64,000 nucleotides of DNA from Zeugodacus cucurbitae. Its lineage: Eukaryota > Arthropoda > Insecta > Diptera > Tephritidae. Shown piece after piece: positions 1 to 9,149 of the stretch; position 1 is the first letter of the stretch, and each line of letters opens with the position of its first letter. The notes under the pieces were generated by a model. That model was not told the origin of the DNA. It saw nothing but the letters and a program-made list of their open reading frames with translations, and made no database searches. The DNA lies in contig NC_071672.1 in NCBI RefSeq assembly GCF_028554725.1, forward strand, positions 8,444,501 through 8,508,500. Direction: 5' to 3'. Both the position numbers and the translations under genes were made by a program.

Positions 1-181
1 CATTATCATCAGCCTGTTATCTATTTGTGCATGTTTGGATTTTAGTCGCCTTTTACGACAGGCATACCTTACCTCGGGCATATTCTCGATCCAAACCCGC
101 AGGACCTGATGGGATTTTAGTCGCCTCTTACGACAGGCATGCCTTACCTCGGGCATATTCTTTACCCGTACCCGCAGGGTA
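1..181 (-). repeat. Module M, partial copy at the window edge (5'-end module of R1-site insertions)
   Basis: This stretch matches 10772-10949 and the high-coordinate ends of the two mini-elements (19030-19288, 19916-20241). It contains two tandem units of about 75 bp (about 34-108 and 109-181). Both carry the core ttttagtcgcc..ttacgacagg followed by ttacctcgggcatattct. On the minus strand it begins directly after the R1 target-site motif, so it occupies the position of a retrotransposon 5' end. The rest of this insertion lies outside the window to the left, so its body is unknown. I do not recognise a coding function. Confidence 0.7.
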
Positions 182-299
182 GCAAATAGGGACAGTAGGA
201 ATCTCCTGAATTTCTTTTTGCGCGTCACTAATAAGATGACGATGCATTTGGCTACGTAAATAAAATCATTTTTATGCCCGCCGTTTAACCAAACTTAGT
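182..299 (-). pseudogene. Decayed 28S rRNA fragment 1 (R2-R1 site interval)
   Basis: On the minus strand this reads from a TTAAACGGCGGG core through TAGCCAAATGC, CGTCATC and AGTGACGCGCA to GATTCCTACTGTCCCTAT. That is the order of the Drosophila 28S segment spanning the R2 and R1 insertion sites. It is not functional: the usual ACTATGACTCTCTTAAGG stretch before TAGCC is replaced by unrelated AT-rich sequence of the same length, and TATCTACT at the R1 site reads TATTTGC. The same substitutions recur in the other 28S pieces of the window, so this is an amplified, already decayed copy. Positions 182-194 are the 13-bp R1 target-site motif. Confidence 0.85.
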
Positions 300-345
300 T
301 TTTTTTATATGCAAATATACGTGGTTTCGGCGTTTTGGCTCTTTA
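300..345 (-). other. AT-rich linker with a 28S-like tggtttcggc motif
   Basis: This is a T run followed by gcaaatatacgtggtttcggc and ttttggctctttatatg. The motif tggtttcggc occurs here and again just to the right, and resembles the 28S sequence directly downstream of the R1 site (GCGAAACCA on the minus strand). The same linker recurs at about 18505-18555 and 19410-19460. It looks like the join between the downstream flank of one R1 target and the upstream flank of the next. No gene is seen. Confidence 0.55.
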
Positions 346-484
346 TATGTGGTTTCGGCTCTTCGCAAATAGGGACAGTAGGAATCTACTGAATTCCTTC
401 ATGCGCGTCACTAATAAGATGACGATGCATTTGGCTACGTAAATAAAATCAAAAAATGGTTTCGGCTCTTCGCAAATAGGGACA
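346..484 (-). pseudogene. Decayed 28S rRNA fragment 2 and R1 A 3' flank
   Basis: A second copy of the R2-R1 28S interval spans about 346-450, with gacagtaggaatctactg and gcgcgtcactaataagatga. It ends at aaataaaatc without the GGCGGG part seen in fragment 1. Positions 451-484 (tggtttcggctcttcg plus gcaaatagggaca) are the 28S-like downstream flank and the 13-bp target-site repeat (472-484) bordering the 3' end of R1 copy A. Tandem repetition of the 28S mini-unit indicates unequal exchange in this array. Confidence 0.75.
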
Positions 485-990
485 TCTAAAGCCAATATTA
501 ACGTGAGTACCTGCCGACGACGGCCTTACCTCACGGTGCTCAAAAGCACAGCGGATCAAATCAATGCGATGATCAGCGCCCCGAAAAATGCAATGCATTA
601 TTCAGTACCAATTGGCGTGTGGAATGGACACACTAACCACCTTGGTGAGGTTCGAGGCCTATCTAAAACCTCTGCCGTACTTTGGGTCAAGCACCCGGTT
701 GCAATGCAACTCCACATTGAGTGACAAATGTCACTCTCCCCGCATTCGGGTATTAAACCACAACCACCACGATACTCCCCGAGGGGCCAGTCCGCACGAG
801 TAGGTTGGAGCGAACTCCAAGGGCTCCTACTCCCCGTGGTACCAGAATTAAGTCTCCGGTCAGACCTCGTAGTTGAAACTACTACCAGTTGAGCTTCCAT
901 ACTGCTCTGGACTGGTGACCAGGGGTTGGACCCCATTCTCTCATCCAATACACACACAATACATACACCATTCACACAAAGAAACTATAC
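485..990 (-). other. R1 copy A 3' UTR
   Basis: This non-coding 3' region of R1 is about 506 bp and is nearly identical to 10963-11468 and 17239-17744. The R1 reverse transcriptase would recognise this end for target-primed reverse transcription; that is family knowledge, not seen here. It has no poly(A) tail and ends directly at the TGTCCC target repeat, as R1 elements do. A 125-codon open frame inside it (598-975, minus) occurs in all three copies. It follows the ORF2 stop, resembles no domain I know, and is best treated as UTR. Confidence 0.75.
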
Positions 991-3194
991 TTAGTTTCCA
1001 GCTAATTGTCTTCGCCGCTTAAACACCTCACGCGCAAACACACCAAATAATTCTAATCGTTCGGCATCCCAACTAGTGGAGATCACACCACTAACATCTA
1101 ACCGTCCATCAGTCCAACTAATCCCCATACCCCCAAGGTCCCTAATGTCCGAGTACATCGGGCATTCAGCAATAACATGCACCCAATCCTCAACACGCGC
1201 CCCACACATACATTCCATTCCATCAGAGAGGCGCCTCTGATGCAAAAAAGCATTCAAAGGCCCATGCCCCGTAAGTAGGAAACCCAGACTCAGACAGAAT
1301 CTGAAATCTGGGTTTTCCCCAACAAACCCAACATCCCGAAAGTACTCATAAGTCACACGACCGTTAGGACTATTATCCCAACGTTCTTGCCACCTACTCC
1401 TAACCCTGTCATCTAGAAGCCTCTTGCTTCCTAGATATCCCAACCTCTCCACATCATCGTCAGAAATCCATTCATTCCGCAGCAATAACACACTCAAACC
1501 CCTCCTCAACCTGAAAGAAACAGCACGCTGTAAAACAATCAGGTCAAGAGGGGGCACACCCAATAAAACCTGCAACGCATCCGTAGAAACGGTGCGACAT
1601 ACAGGCAAACAGACAAGAAGCCGTTCCACCATAACTCTTTCCAGCACTTTTCCAAGCACTGGAAGGAGACTGATGCCCCGATAAGAACGAGGATCACTCC
1701 TGATCTTATCAGGAGACTTCAGGAGAGGAACAACCCTGGCACTTTTCCACTCACGTGGAAAATATCCCTCACAAATGCACTTATCATAAATGACCTCCAA
1801 GTATTCCGGAATGAACTTCCACAAGCATTTGCACATCTCTCCGCTCAGACCATCAAAACCTGGAGACCGTTTAGACCTGACCAGGCCAAAGGCATATCCC
1901 AGCTCCCCATCATCTAATGGAGGAACAGGCACCTCATGTGCATGGGGTGCCTGAACCTCAGCCCTGGGAAAGAACGCTCCTAACAGAACCCCAGCACACT
2001 CTCTCCACGTTGATAACACAGTGTCACCAACACGAAGAGAGGTGATATCCTCCCTCTTACGACCCCTGCAGATCTTATAGACCTGACCCCAGGGGTCATC
2101 CCTATTGTCATTCACAAAACTCCTCCACTCTTCTTCTTTAATTTTCACAATCATATCTTTATATTCATTCATCGCACAACTAAAATCATACCTAATCTGG
2201 GACAGCCTGTCAGAATTGAACCGCCGAGCACGTTGAAACTTTCTTCTCAACCGCCGGACAGTCCTCCTCTTCAAGGTTAACTCATGCGTCCACCACTTAA
2301 TTTTTCTAACCCTAAAACTTCCACACTTCCTGAACAATCTGTCATTCACACCCCACACCAACTCACACAGCCGAGCAATTTGCTCATCCACTTCCAGATC
2401 ATCAAACACTCTAAGCGGTATTTCTAACACCGCTTCCCTTACACTCTGTCCATATCGGTTCCAGTCAATACCAGAGGTACGCCATCGCCGCAATGGACTC
2501 ACACACACCAAAGGAGGGGAACGAGGAGCAACCACAATTTGGATCAAATTATGATCACTCAGACCCCACCCTCCTCTAACCTCCCACTTAAAATCAAACA
2601 CTCTACTTGCTGCCTCATTCATAAGCGTCACGTCAATATCACTCACACCCCTAGGTCCATCAAACGTATACCACTCACTCGGCTCATTCAGAATGTGAAG
2701 GCCCTTAGCCAACACCCATTCATTCATTACCTCGCCTCGAACGTGGCTTTGATATCCAGACGAATGTCTGGATACCTTACTAAACCACATCGAGGACGAG
2801 GCATTCGCATCCAACCCTAGGACTAATGGGCTACCACTCGCCAGAAGTAGTAACTTATCCATATAGCCCAGGTAGGGCTCTAGGGGCTCGCTAAATTTGC
2901 AATACAAACTAGCGACAATCATTCTACCGAACTCCCCCTCTATAGACACACACACCCCCTGTTGTGACGAATCCAAGACTACACAATCGTAGCCGGAATC
3001 ATTCACAACTATTGCAGCATTAACCCCAAGGTCCGTAAAGACCCTAAAACCTCCAGGAAGACCCCGAACCACACCATTGGTGGCGTAAGGCTCCTGAAGT
3101 AAGGCAATGCCACACCCCCCTCAATCATACAACCCCCCAACTCACACATAACGGCATACGACCCCTGACAATTAAGCTGAAAAACCCCCCCCAT
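991..3194 (-). pseudogene. R1 copy A ORF2, broken (EN-RT polyprotein lacking the RT core)
   Basis: This corresponds to the intact 1024-codon ORF2 of copy B. The ATG is at 3194 but the frame breaks within about 27 codons, because the C run at 3115-3120 has six C where copy B has seven. The long frame resumes and stays open to 991. It keeps most of the APE-type endonuclease (LGLDANASS, SDIDVT, SDHNLI), the fingers of the reverse transcriptase (RSYRGISLLPVL) and the C-terminal CMC..H..C knuckle. An exact 870-bp (290-codon) loss joins VMVERL to VCLPVCRTVS. It removes the region that carries YGFRKGRS, the FVDFKGAFD aspartate, GCPQGS and YADD in copy B. Catalysis is therefore impossible. Confidence 0.9.
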
Positions 3195-3691
3195 CAGTGT
3201 CTGGAGAGGGCACGCTCAACAACGCCACAGTAAATCGGGCAAACAGCTGACATCATAAGATGCCCAGCTGGCCTACCCTTAAATGCACAGTTGCGACAAT
3301 GAGGGGCATTACCACTAACTAATGGGCTACCACTCGCCAGAAGTAGTAACTTATCCATATAGCCCAGGTAGGGCTCTAGGGGCTCGCTAAATTTGCAATA
3401 CAAACTAGCGACAATCATTCTACCGAACTCCCCCTCTATAGACACACACACCCCCTGTTGTGACGAATCCAAGACTACACAATCGTAGCCGGAATCATTC
3501 ACAACTATTGCAGCATTAACCCCAAGGTCCGTAAAGACCCTAAAACCTCCAGGAAGACCCCGAACCACACCATTGGTGGCGTAAGTCTCCTGAAGTAAGG
3601 CAATGCCACACCCCCCCTCAATCATACAACCCCCCAACTCACACATAACGGCATACGACCCCTGACAATTAAGCTGAAAAACCCCCCCCAT
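3194..3691 (-). pseudogene. Fusion ORF: R1 endonuclease N-terminus joined to the ORF1 zinc-knuckle tail
   Basis: The 165-codon frame starts at the normal ORF2 ATG (3691, in the TGATG overlap with the ORF1 stop). It encodes the first ~125 residues of the endonuclease, including the FQLNCQGS asparagine and a mutated LLQETYAT (LLQEPYAT in copy B). At the duplication boundary (about 3318) it runs in frame into the last ~40 residues of ORF1 (CRNCAFKGRPAGH to the LSRH end). The Asp, SDH and RT parts are absent. It is a by-product of the 497-bp tandem duplication, and activity is not expected. Confidence 0.85.
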
Positions 3692-5085
3692 CAGTGTCTG
3701 GAGAGGGCACGCTCAACAACGCCACAGTAAATCGGGCAAACAGCTGACATCATAAGATGCCCAGCTGGCCTACCCTTAAATGCACAGTTGCGACAATGAG
3801 GGGCATTACCACAACCGGCAGCTCTATGTCCTTCTTGACCGCACTGCCTACAAACATCTGATTTGGCCCTACACTCAGCCACTCTATGGTCAAAACCCAT
3901 ACACCGGAAGCAGCCAGCAACTGGGCTATCCGGTCGAACCCTGAAGGAGAACCACTTTATGTAGCACCTTCCCGCCTCCAAAAGGGCGGACATTAATTTG
4001 TCCGACCCCTCAAGGACAACGTTGGTGCAACCATCAGCAGCCACCTTCCAGGGCCGACTGACCATCCGCACATCTGACTTTCGTGCCTCAGGGCTGATGT
4101 CCTGAAGGTTCAACCGAAAGAGCTCCTCCATGAAGTCATCATGGGAGATTTCGGTGTGAACCCCCTGAACCACAACCCGCGGACCCAACTTCCGGTTCAC
4201 ACTCACATCCAACCCCACCTCCCCGAACTTGGCATTATTCGCCACCTTTTCCCTCTCTAAAACAGAGGGGGTGCGAATAACCACCCCACCACCCTTAATC
4301 GGCTTCACCTCGTGTACACGCACTCCGAGGGAAGGTCCCACCTCCTTCACGACCTTCTTAATCACCTCCTTAGAGGAGGTGGTAGGGGCCTTGCTTCTCA
4401 CCACCACCGACCAAGTCTCAACCGGCTTCGGCAATGCCGGAGCAATCGCCTCCAACACTGGCGCTGGAGGCGCACGCACCGACTCAGCCGGAGCCAAACC
4501 CACAACCGACCTCTTCGATTGGGGAATAGATCCCCCACAACCCCCCCTGAGAGCGTCAACCTGACCGCGAAGATGGGCATTCTCGGTTACTACCGTCATC
4601 AGAAGCGCCTCGTACTTCGAGGCAAGCTCCATCAGCCCCTTCGCAGTAGTGACCTCAAAGTCTTCAACCCCAAACACCAATGCGTTTAATTCCGCCGTCA
4701 CTGCCTTCATGGCAGCAACATGGCTAATAGCGCCTCCCCCAACCACACCACCATTTTCTCCACCCTCCTTAACAGCGCTAACAGGACACTCCTTTGCAGA
4801 AGTACCCTTAATGCGCTTCTTCCCCTTAATCCTTACTACACCTCCACGCTTGCTAACAATAGGGTGGACAACCACTTCTTCAGCGGTGTCACCCATATCA
4901 GCACAACTACTCCCATCCCCTAACATCACCAACGATGGCGATCCTATCCTAACCTTCCTACGCGGCGGGGACCCAACCGAAGGTCCAGTACCTTCATCAG
5001 CCGACGAGGTCTCCACTGCTAACGCTAGCTCTTTCCCCTCATTCCCAGCAGGGTGCTTAGCCCTTCTCCTCCGTGAGGGAAGCAT
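3691..5085 (-). CDS. R1 copy A ORF1, gag-like nucleic-acid-binding protein
   Basis: This is the ORF1 protein of R1, expected to bind element RNA in the ribonucleoprotein. The frame is intact. It is open from 5160, but the first ATG is at 5085 (protein beginning MLPSRRRRAK), giving 464 residues; upstream there is a TGA and no ATG. The N-terminal third is basic then Ser/Glu/Gly rich and looks disordered. The C-terminus carries CCHC knuckles: CFRCMGFDHRVAEC, CRQCGQEGHRAAGC and a third, irregular CRNC..H..C. The second knuckle has Gln where copy B has Arg. Its stop overlaps the ORF2 ATG as TGATG, so ORF2 is probably translated by termination-reinitiation. The following ORF2 is broken in this copy. 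Confidence 0.88.
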   Translation of the reverse strand: MLPSRRRRAKHPAGNEGKELALAVETSSADEGTGPSVGSPPRRKVRIGSPSLVMLGDGSSCADMGDTAEEVVVHPIVSKRGGVVRIKGKKRIKGTSAKECPVSAVKEGGENGGVVGGGAISHVAAMKAVTAELNALVFGVEDFEVTTAKGLMELASKYEALLMTVVTENAHLRGQVDALRGGCGGSIPQSKRSVVGLAPAESVRAPPAPVLEAIAPALPKPVETWSVVVRSKAPTTSSKEVIKKVVKEVGPSLGVRVHEVKPIKGGGVVIRTPSVLEREKVANNAKFGEVGLDVSVNRKLGPRVVVQGVHTEISHDDFMEELFRLNLQDISPEARKSDVRMVSRPWKVAADGCTNVVLEGSDKLMSALLEAGRCYIKWFSFRVRPDSPVAGCFRCMGFDHRVAECRAKSDVCRQCGQEGHRAAGCGNAPHCRNCAFKGRPAGHLMMSAVCPIYCGVVERALSRH

Positions 5086-6352
5086 TTCTACTTCCGGCCT
5101 TTCACCAGGCAGGCTGATCCGCCGGCAAAACACTGGCACAGAAGCCACTCGACCAGACAAGACTTGGAACAGCTGCTCTCAAGACACGTGTGACTGAACG
5201 CACTGAAGGAACTAACTATAAGAATAGAATCGTCCAGTAGCTGCTACCACCTAAGCAGTCGATTATTGCGAAATCGCAAGGGCACAACCCACAACTCCAG
5301 CCAACGGTCTGGAACTGGTCACCCAATAAACCGCCGGACAGAACAAAGTCCCCGTAACGGCTCCAAGCCAACCGATGTGGAGCTGAACCAAATCGCACTG
5401 TAGGTCAAAGGTTAACAGCTACGAACGCAGTCTAAACAAAAATCAGCACCTTCAACACTCGGACAGACACCGGCACCCTTTGAGCAAAACCTGCCCAATC
5501 CCCCTGGAAACAAGTGGCAACTCAGTACCAGACGCTCGACACAACACTCACTGGCAGAAAAACCAAAAAGCAGAAAAACAACAAACACAGAAAACACTGA
5601 GACTCTATGAGAGTCAGCACCCACGCTAACAATGTGGGTAAACCACGTAAACCCCAAAAGGTACTACCTAACACGCGCCTACACACACAAAACTACTGTG
5701 CTCAAAAACACCTGTGCTCGAAAACACCTGTGCTCAAAAACACCTGTGCTCGAAAACACCTATGCTCAAAAACACCTGTGCACGAAAACACCTGTGCTCA
5801 AAAAACACCTGTGCTCAAAAAAAAACAAAAAAAAAACAAATTACGTCACACAAAAAACACTTGCTCAAACAAATTTTCCTTTCACAAAAACAAATTCAAA
5901 TTTCCAAAAATACACTCAACTACACGTATATAAATAAACACCTGCCGCAATGTAAAAATTTTCAAAAGCCAGCTATGATATGCACACACAAACTAACAAA
6001 TGAGAAAATATACATACAATTGTATATATATTCAAACACTTGCAGTAATGTAAAAATACACAAAGCCAACTACAGAAAAAGTATACACGTACTGACAAAC
6101 TTTATCTACACATACAATCGAACATATATTGAAAATGAAAAATTTTTTATGAAAAACACACATATATACACACACGTATATATTAATATACTAATGCGTA
6201 AATATGTATGCAAATACGCTAAAAAACTACCACAAATCACAAACTAATACACAAATACTCAAAATGAATGTACCTACATCCAATGCTGAGGGCTCCCACA
6301 CAAAAAACACCAATTCACACAAAATTCACGACACAGAAAACGCACAACAATC
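5086..6352 (-). other. R1 copy A 5' UTR with CACCTGTGCTC minisatellite
   Basis: This is about 1.26 kb of non-coding leader upstream of ORF1, collinear with 15938-17225 of copy B. It includes a ~16-bp tandem repeat at about 5697-5818 (plus strand ctcaaaaacacctgtg alternating with ctcgaaaacacctgtg), in which I count seven cacctg/cacctat cores. It then becomes very AT-rich. Open frames on the plus strand here (5607-6247) come from the stop-poor CA-rich repeat and are not credible genes. The last ~35 bp of leader present in copy B are lost where the Jockey poly(T) begins. Confidence 0.75.
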
Positions 6353-6366
6353 TTTTTTTTTTTTTT

Positions 6367-6491
6367 CAATATTTCTTTATTTATTGAATCTGCTTTGTTT
6401 AAAGCCTAACAATAAGTATTAAAATCTTAAATCTATTTACAACTAAGTAAGCTCAAGAATGTGTTTGAGCTTTTTGGCAGAACGTTGCTCT
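6367..6491 (-). other. Jockey element 3' UTR with polyadenylation signals
   Basis: This is a short AT-rich 3' UTR between the ORF2 stop and the T run. On the minus strand two overlapping AATAAA hexamers (complement of tttatttatt, 6376-6385) lie about 10-20 nt before the poly(A) tail. The terminus therefore derives from a polyadenylated transcript. Confidence 0.8.
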
Positions 6492-9149
6492 TTAGTAGGC
6501 AGGTAGATCTCTTCTTTTTAAACGAGTTTGATTGGAATGTACCAAGGCGTTTGCCAATGGGTTTGGATGTTCACGAAGTTTAGAAATATATTTCTTTCTG
6601 CTGTCCTCTATTTCCTTCTTTACCATAGGAATATCAAGATCCTTATGGATATTTTCATTACGCATGTACCATGGTGAACCCGTTATTGTTCTAAGCATTT
6701 TAGATTGGAATCTCTGAATTATATCAATGTTGGTTGCACAGGTCGTACCCCACAGTTGAATACCATACATCCAAATCGGTTTTATGATTGCATTGTATAA
6801 CAGGACTTTGTTGTCTAGGCTAAGTTTAGAATTTTTGTTTAGAAGCCAATTTAAATTTGCTGCTCTCAACTTCATGCAAGTTACTCTACTCGCTATATGT
6901 TTCCGCCACGTAAGCCTTCGATCCAGGTGAATCCCAAGATAAGTTACTTCATTCGCTTGGGGTACTCCCACATTGTTTATTTTAATTGTCCGACATGTTT
7001 CTGGCCTTAGAGAAAATGTAACATGCTTGCATTTTTGCTCATTAATTTTTATACGCCAGTTGGCTAGCCATTCTTCGACACAAGTTAAGTGCTCCTCTAA
7101 TACTCTTGATGCTCTAATGGGGCATTTGTTTCGGCTTACTATGGCTGTGTCATCCGCAAAAGTGGATGTCAATACGTTGTTAGCTATTGGAAGGTCTGCT
7201 GTATATATTATGTACAGAGTGGGGCCTAATACACTGCCCTGAGGTACACCGGCCCTTATTGCTCGTTCTTCTGATATAAAATCTGCTACTTTAACCGTAA
7301 ATTTCCTATTTCTTAAATATGACTCCAATGTTTTATGCAATTCGTAAGGTAAAACGTTTTTGATTTTCCATAAAAGGCCTTCATGCCAGACCTTATCGAA
7401 CGCCTGAGCTACATCGAGAAAAATAGCTGAACAGTACTCTCTGTGCTCGAATGCTTTCCTGATTTCGTTTGTAATTCTATTCACTTGCTCTACTGTGCCA
7501 TGTTTAGCACGAAACCCGAATTGATGGGTTGGTATTATATTATTTTCGTGGAGGAAAGGAGACATTTTTGATAGTAAAACTTTTTCGAATATTTTGGAAA
7601 GACATGGTAAGAGACTTATTGGTCTGTAGGAAGATGGTTGTGTTAAGTCTTTTCCAGGTTTATCTATCATGATGATCTGCGACTTTTTCCACGAAATTGG
7701 ATAGTACCCGAAACCAAGAATTGCATTAAAGAGCAAAGAGAGCACTGATATAGCAATATTTGGCAACTCAATTAACATTTTTGGAGTAATATTATCGTGT
7801 CCTGAAGACTTTTTCGGATTTAGCTCTTTTAGGATCTTGATAATTTCATAAGTAGACGTCCTAATAGACACGCTTGACTCGTTTGCAATATTGGGCAAAG
7901 TTGGCAACTTAAAGTTGTTTTTTGGTACATTGGGTTGAAATACCTTTTCAAGGTGATTTGCAAAGCAATTTGCCTTTTCCTCATTACTGCGCGCCCAATT
8001 ACCATTCGACTGTCTTATAGGCATCTTGGAATCTACTGGAGGCTTAAAATACTTTTGGGCTTTCCAAAGGGAGTTTTTCTTGCTAGAATTTGGACACAGG
8101 TGCTTTATATAATTTTCAGTATTGTATTCTGTATCGCGTTTAAGTGCTTTTTTTAACTTACGTGATGCCGATTTCAGTTGACGCAGAGTAGAAGGGGAAC
8201 GACTTAACTGCCATTCACGTCTCGCTTGCCTTTTCTCATTTACAAGCTTTTCTATTTCATTATTAGTCATGTTTCTAAAAACCTTAACTTTTCTTTTAGG
8301 TGTTGCCAAGACAGCTGCATTTGTTATTACATCATTGAATTCCATTACGCTTTCATCAATGTCTCTTCCTGTACTTATTTTTAAATCGATATTAATGTGG
8401 CTACTGATATATTTTCTATATTTCAACCAGTTAGTTTTAAAAGATGTTAGAGATACTTTTGGCTCAACTATCATGGGCTGTTCGAATAACTTTATTAGTA
8501 CAGGAGAATGATCTGAAGATAAGTCTGTACATGTATCTGCTGTTATTAGCGATCTATCTATATTTTTGACTACAGCAAAATCTATTAAGTCTGGTATTTT
8601 GTTTCTATCACTGGGCCAGTATGTCGGCTTACCAGGAGATATTATATCAAGGTTATTGTGCTTATTTATAATAGTGTAGTACAGCTGTCGTCCTTTCGGA
8701 TTAATAAGACGTGAGCCCCAGTACATATGTTTTGCATTATAATCACCACCAGCTAGAAATCTTGGACCTAGCGTTCCAAAAAAATCTTTAAATTCGCAGT
8801 CTGTAATTTTAAAACGAGGTGGACAGTATATAGCCGTCAGATTGAGGTCAGAGCCTCGATTTTTCAATGATATTGTTGTAGCTTGTAGCTGCGCTGTAGC
8901 ATGTGGTTCTAAAGCATGGTGGTTTAGCCGATTTCTAACCAATACTGCTGTTCCACCGTGCGCCTTTCCATCTGGATGATTTGTAACATGAAGTCTATAT
9001 CCCGCTATAAAGAAATTGTTTTTATTTGTTAAATGAGTTTCTGATATCAGCATAACATCTATGTTTTTTTCAGTCAGAAATCGTATTAACTCCAGTTTGT
9101 GTTGGTTTACACCGTTGGCATTCCATATACAAATATTTAGTATACTCAT
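6492..9149 (-). CDS. Jockey-type ORF2: endonuclease / reverse transcriptase
   Basis: An intact 885-residue polyprotein with the length expected for Jockey-clade ORF2. Residues 1-220 form an APE-like endonuclease: CIWNANG (Asn near 10-12), ISETHL (Glu 37), GGDYNAKH (Asp 136, Asn 138), PDLIDF and SSDHSPV (Asp 213, His 214). The reverse transcriptase covers roughly 440-720, with SSYRPISLLPCLSK, QFGFRAKHGT, AIFLDVAQAFD (Asp 579, Asp 585), GVPQGSVLGP and the catalytic FADD box at 664-667. No RNase H domain is evident. The start ATG (9149-9147) overlaps the ORF1 stop by ATGA. No frameshift or stop is seen, so this copy is young or recently amplified. It would nick target DNA and prime cDNA synthesis in the nucleus. 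Confidence 0.93.
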   Translation of the reverse strand: MSILNICIWNANGVNQHKLELIRFLTEKNIDVMLISETHLTNKNNFFIAGYRLHVTNHPDGKAHGGTAVLVRNRLNHHALEPHATAQLQATTISLKNRGSDLNLTAIYCPPRFKITDCEFKDFFGTLGPRFLAGGDYNAKHMYWGSRLINPKGRQLYYTIINKHNNLDIISPGKPTYWPSDRNKIPDLIDFAVVKNIDRSLITADTCTDLSSDHSPVLIKLFEQPMIVEPKVSLTSFKTNWLKYRKYISSHINIDLKISTGRDIDESVMEFNDVITNAAVLATPKRKVKVFRNMTNNEIEKLVNEKRQARREWQLSRSPSTLRQLKSASRKLKKALKRDTEYNTENYIKHLCPNSSKKNSLWKAQKYFKPPVDSKMPIRQSNGNWARSNEEKANCFANHLEKVFQPNVPKNNFKLPTLPNIANESSVSIRTSTYEIIKILKELNPKKSSGHDNITPKMLIELPNIAISVLSLLFNAILGFGYYPISWKKSQIIMIDKPGKDLTQPSSYRPISLLPCLSKIFEKVLLSKMSPFLHENNIIPTHQFGFRAKHGTVEQVNRITNEIRKAFEHREYCSAIFLDVAQAFDKVWHEGLLWKIKNVLPYELHKTLESYLRNRKFTVKVADFISEERAIRAGVPQGSVLGPTLYIIYTADLPIANNVLTSTFADDTAIVSRNKCPIRASRVLEEHLTCVEEWLANWRIKINEQKCKHVTFSLRPETCRTIKINNVGVPQANEVTYLGIHLDRRLTWRKHIASRVTCMKLRAANLNWLLNKNSKLSLDNKVLLYNAIIKPIWMYGIQLWGTTCATNIDIIQRFQSKMLRTITGSPWYMRNENIHKDLDIPMVKKEIEDSRKKYISKLREHPNPLANALVHSNQTRLKRRDLPAY

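Larger units (their letters stand above)
485..6352 (-). mobile_element. R1: R1 non-LTR retrotransposon, copy A (defective)
   Basis: This is an R1-family element inserted at the R1 site of 28S-derived DNA. From 5' to 3' on the minus strand it has a long 5' UTR (about 6346-5086), ORF1, ORF2 and a roughly 506-bp 3' UTR (990-485). It is nearly identical to copy B except for four changes. It has an in-frame 870-bp loss of the reverse transcriptase core at about 1615. It has a 497-bp tandem duplication over the ORF1/ORF2 junction (about 2822-3813). It lacks one C in a C run near 3115-3120. Its 5' end is altered: after cgcaca (6341-6346) comes only acaatc before the poly(T) of the adjoining Jockey element, so about 35 bp of 5' UTR seen in copy B are missing. 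It cannot encode an active reverse transcriptase. Confidence 0.9.

Noticed and set aside
182..299. An R2 element 3' end at the TAGCCAAATG junction
   Set aside because: The AT-rich sequence before TAGCC is the same length as the 28S segment it replaces and is followed by GGCGGG in register. It is decayed 28S, not an R2 insertion.
598..975. A 125-codon minus-strand frame conserved in three R1 copies (also 11076-11453 and 17352-17729)
   Set aside because: It lies in the R1 3' UTR beyond the ORF2 stop, and conservation is explained by near-identity of the whole elements. There is no recognised domain.
4649..5197. Plus-strand open frames antisense to R1 ORF1 (4229-5197 and 15081-16049)
   Set aside because: They are shadows of the GC-rich ORF1 coding strand and are repeated only because R1 is repeated.
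5607..6247. Plus-strand frames rich in KHLCSKTPV in the R1 5' UTR
   Set aside because: They are produced by the CACCTGTGCTC minisatellite. Frame and length change between copies A and B, with indels that are not multiples of three.
6347..6352. acaatc at the Jockey poly(T) edge as a target-site duplication
   Set aside because: The same six bases occur in the R1 B 5' UTR (tctacaatcg), so they are better read as residual R1 leader. No matching copy sits at the other end of the Jockey element.
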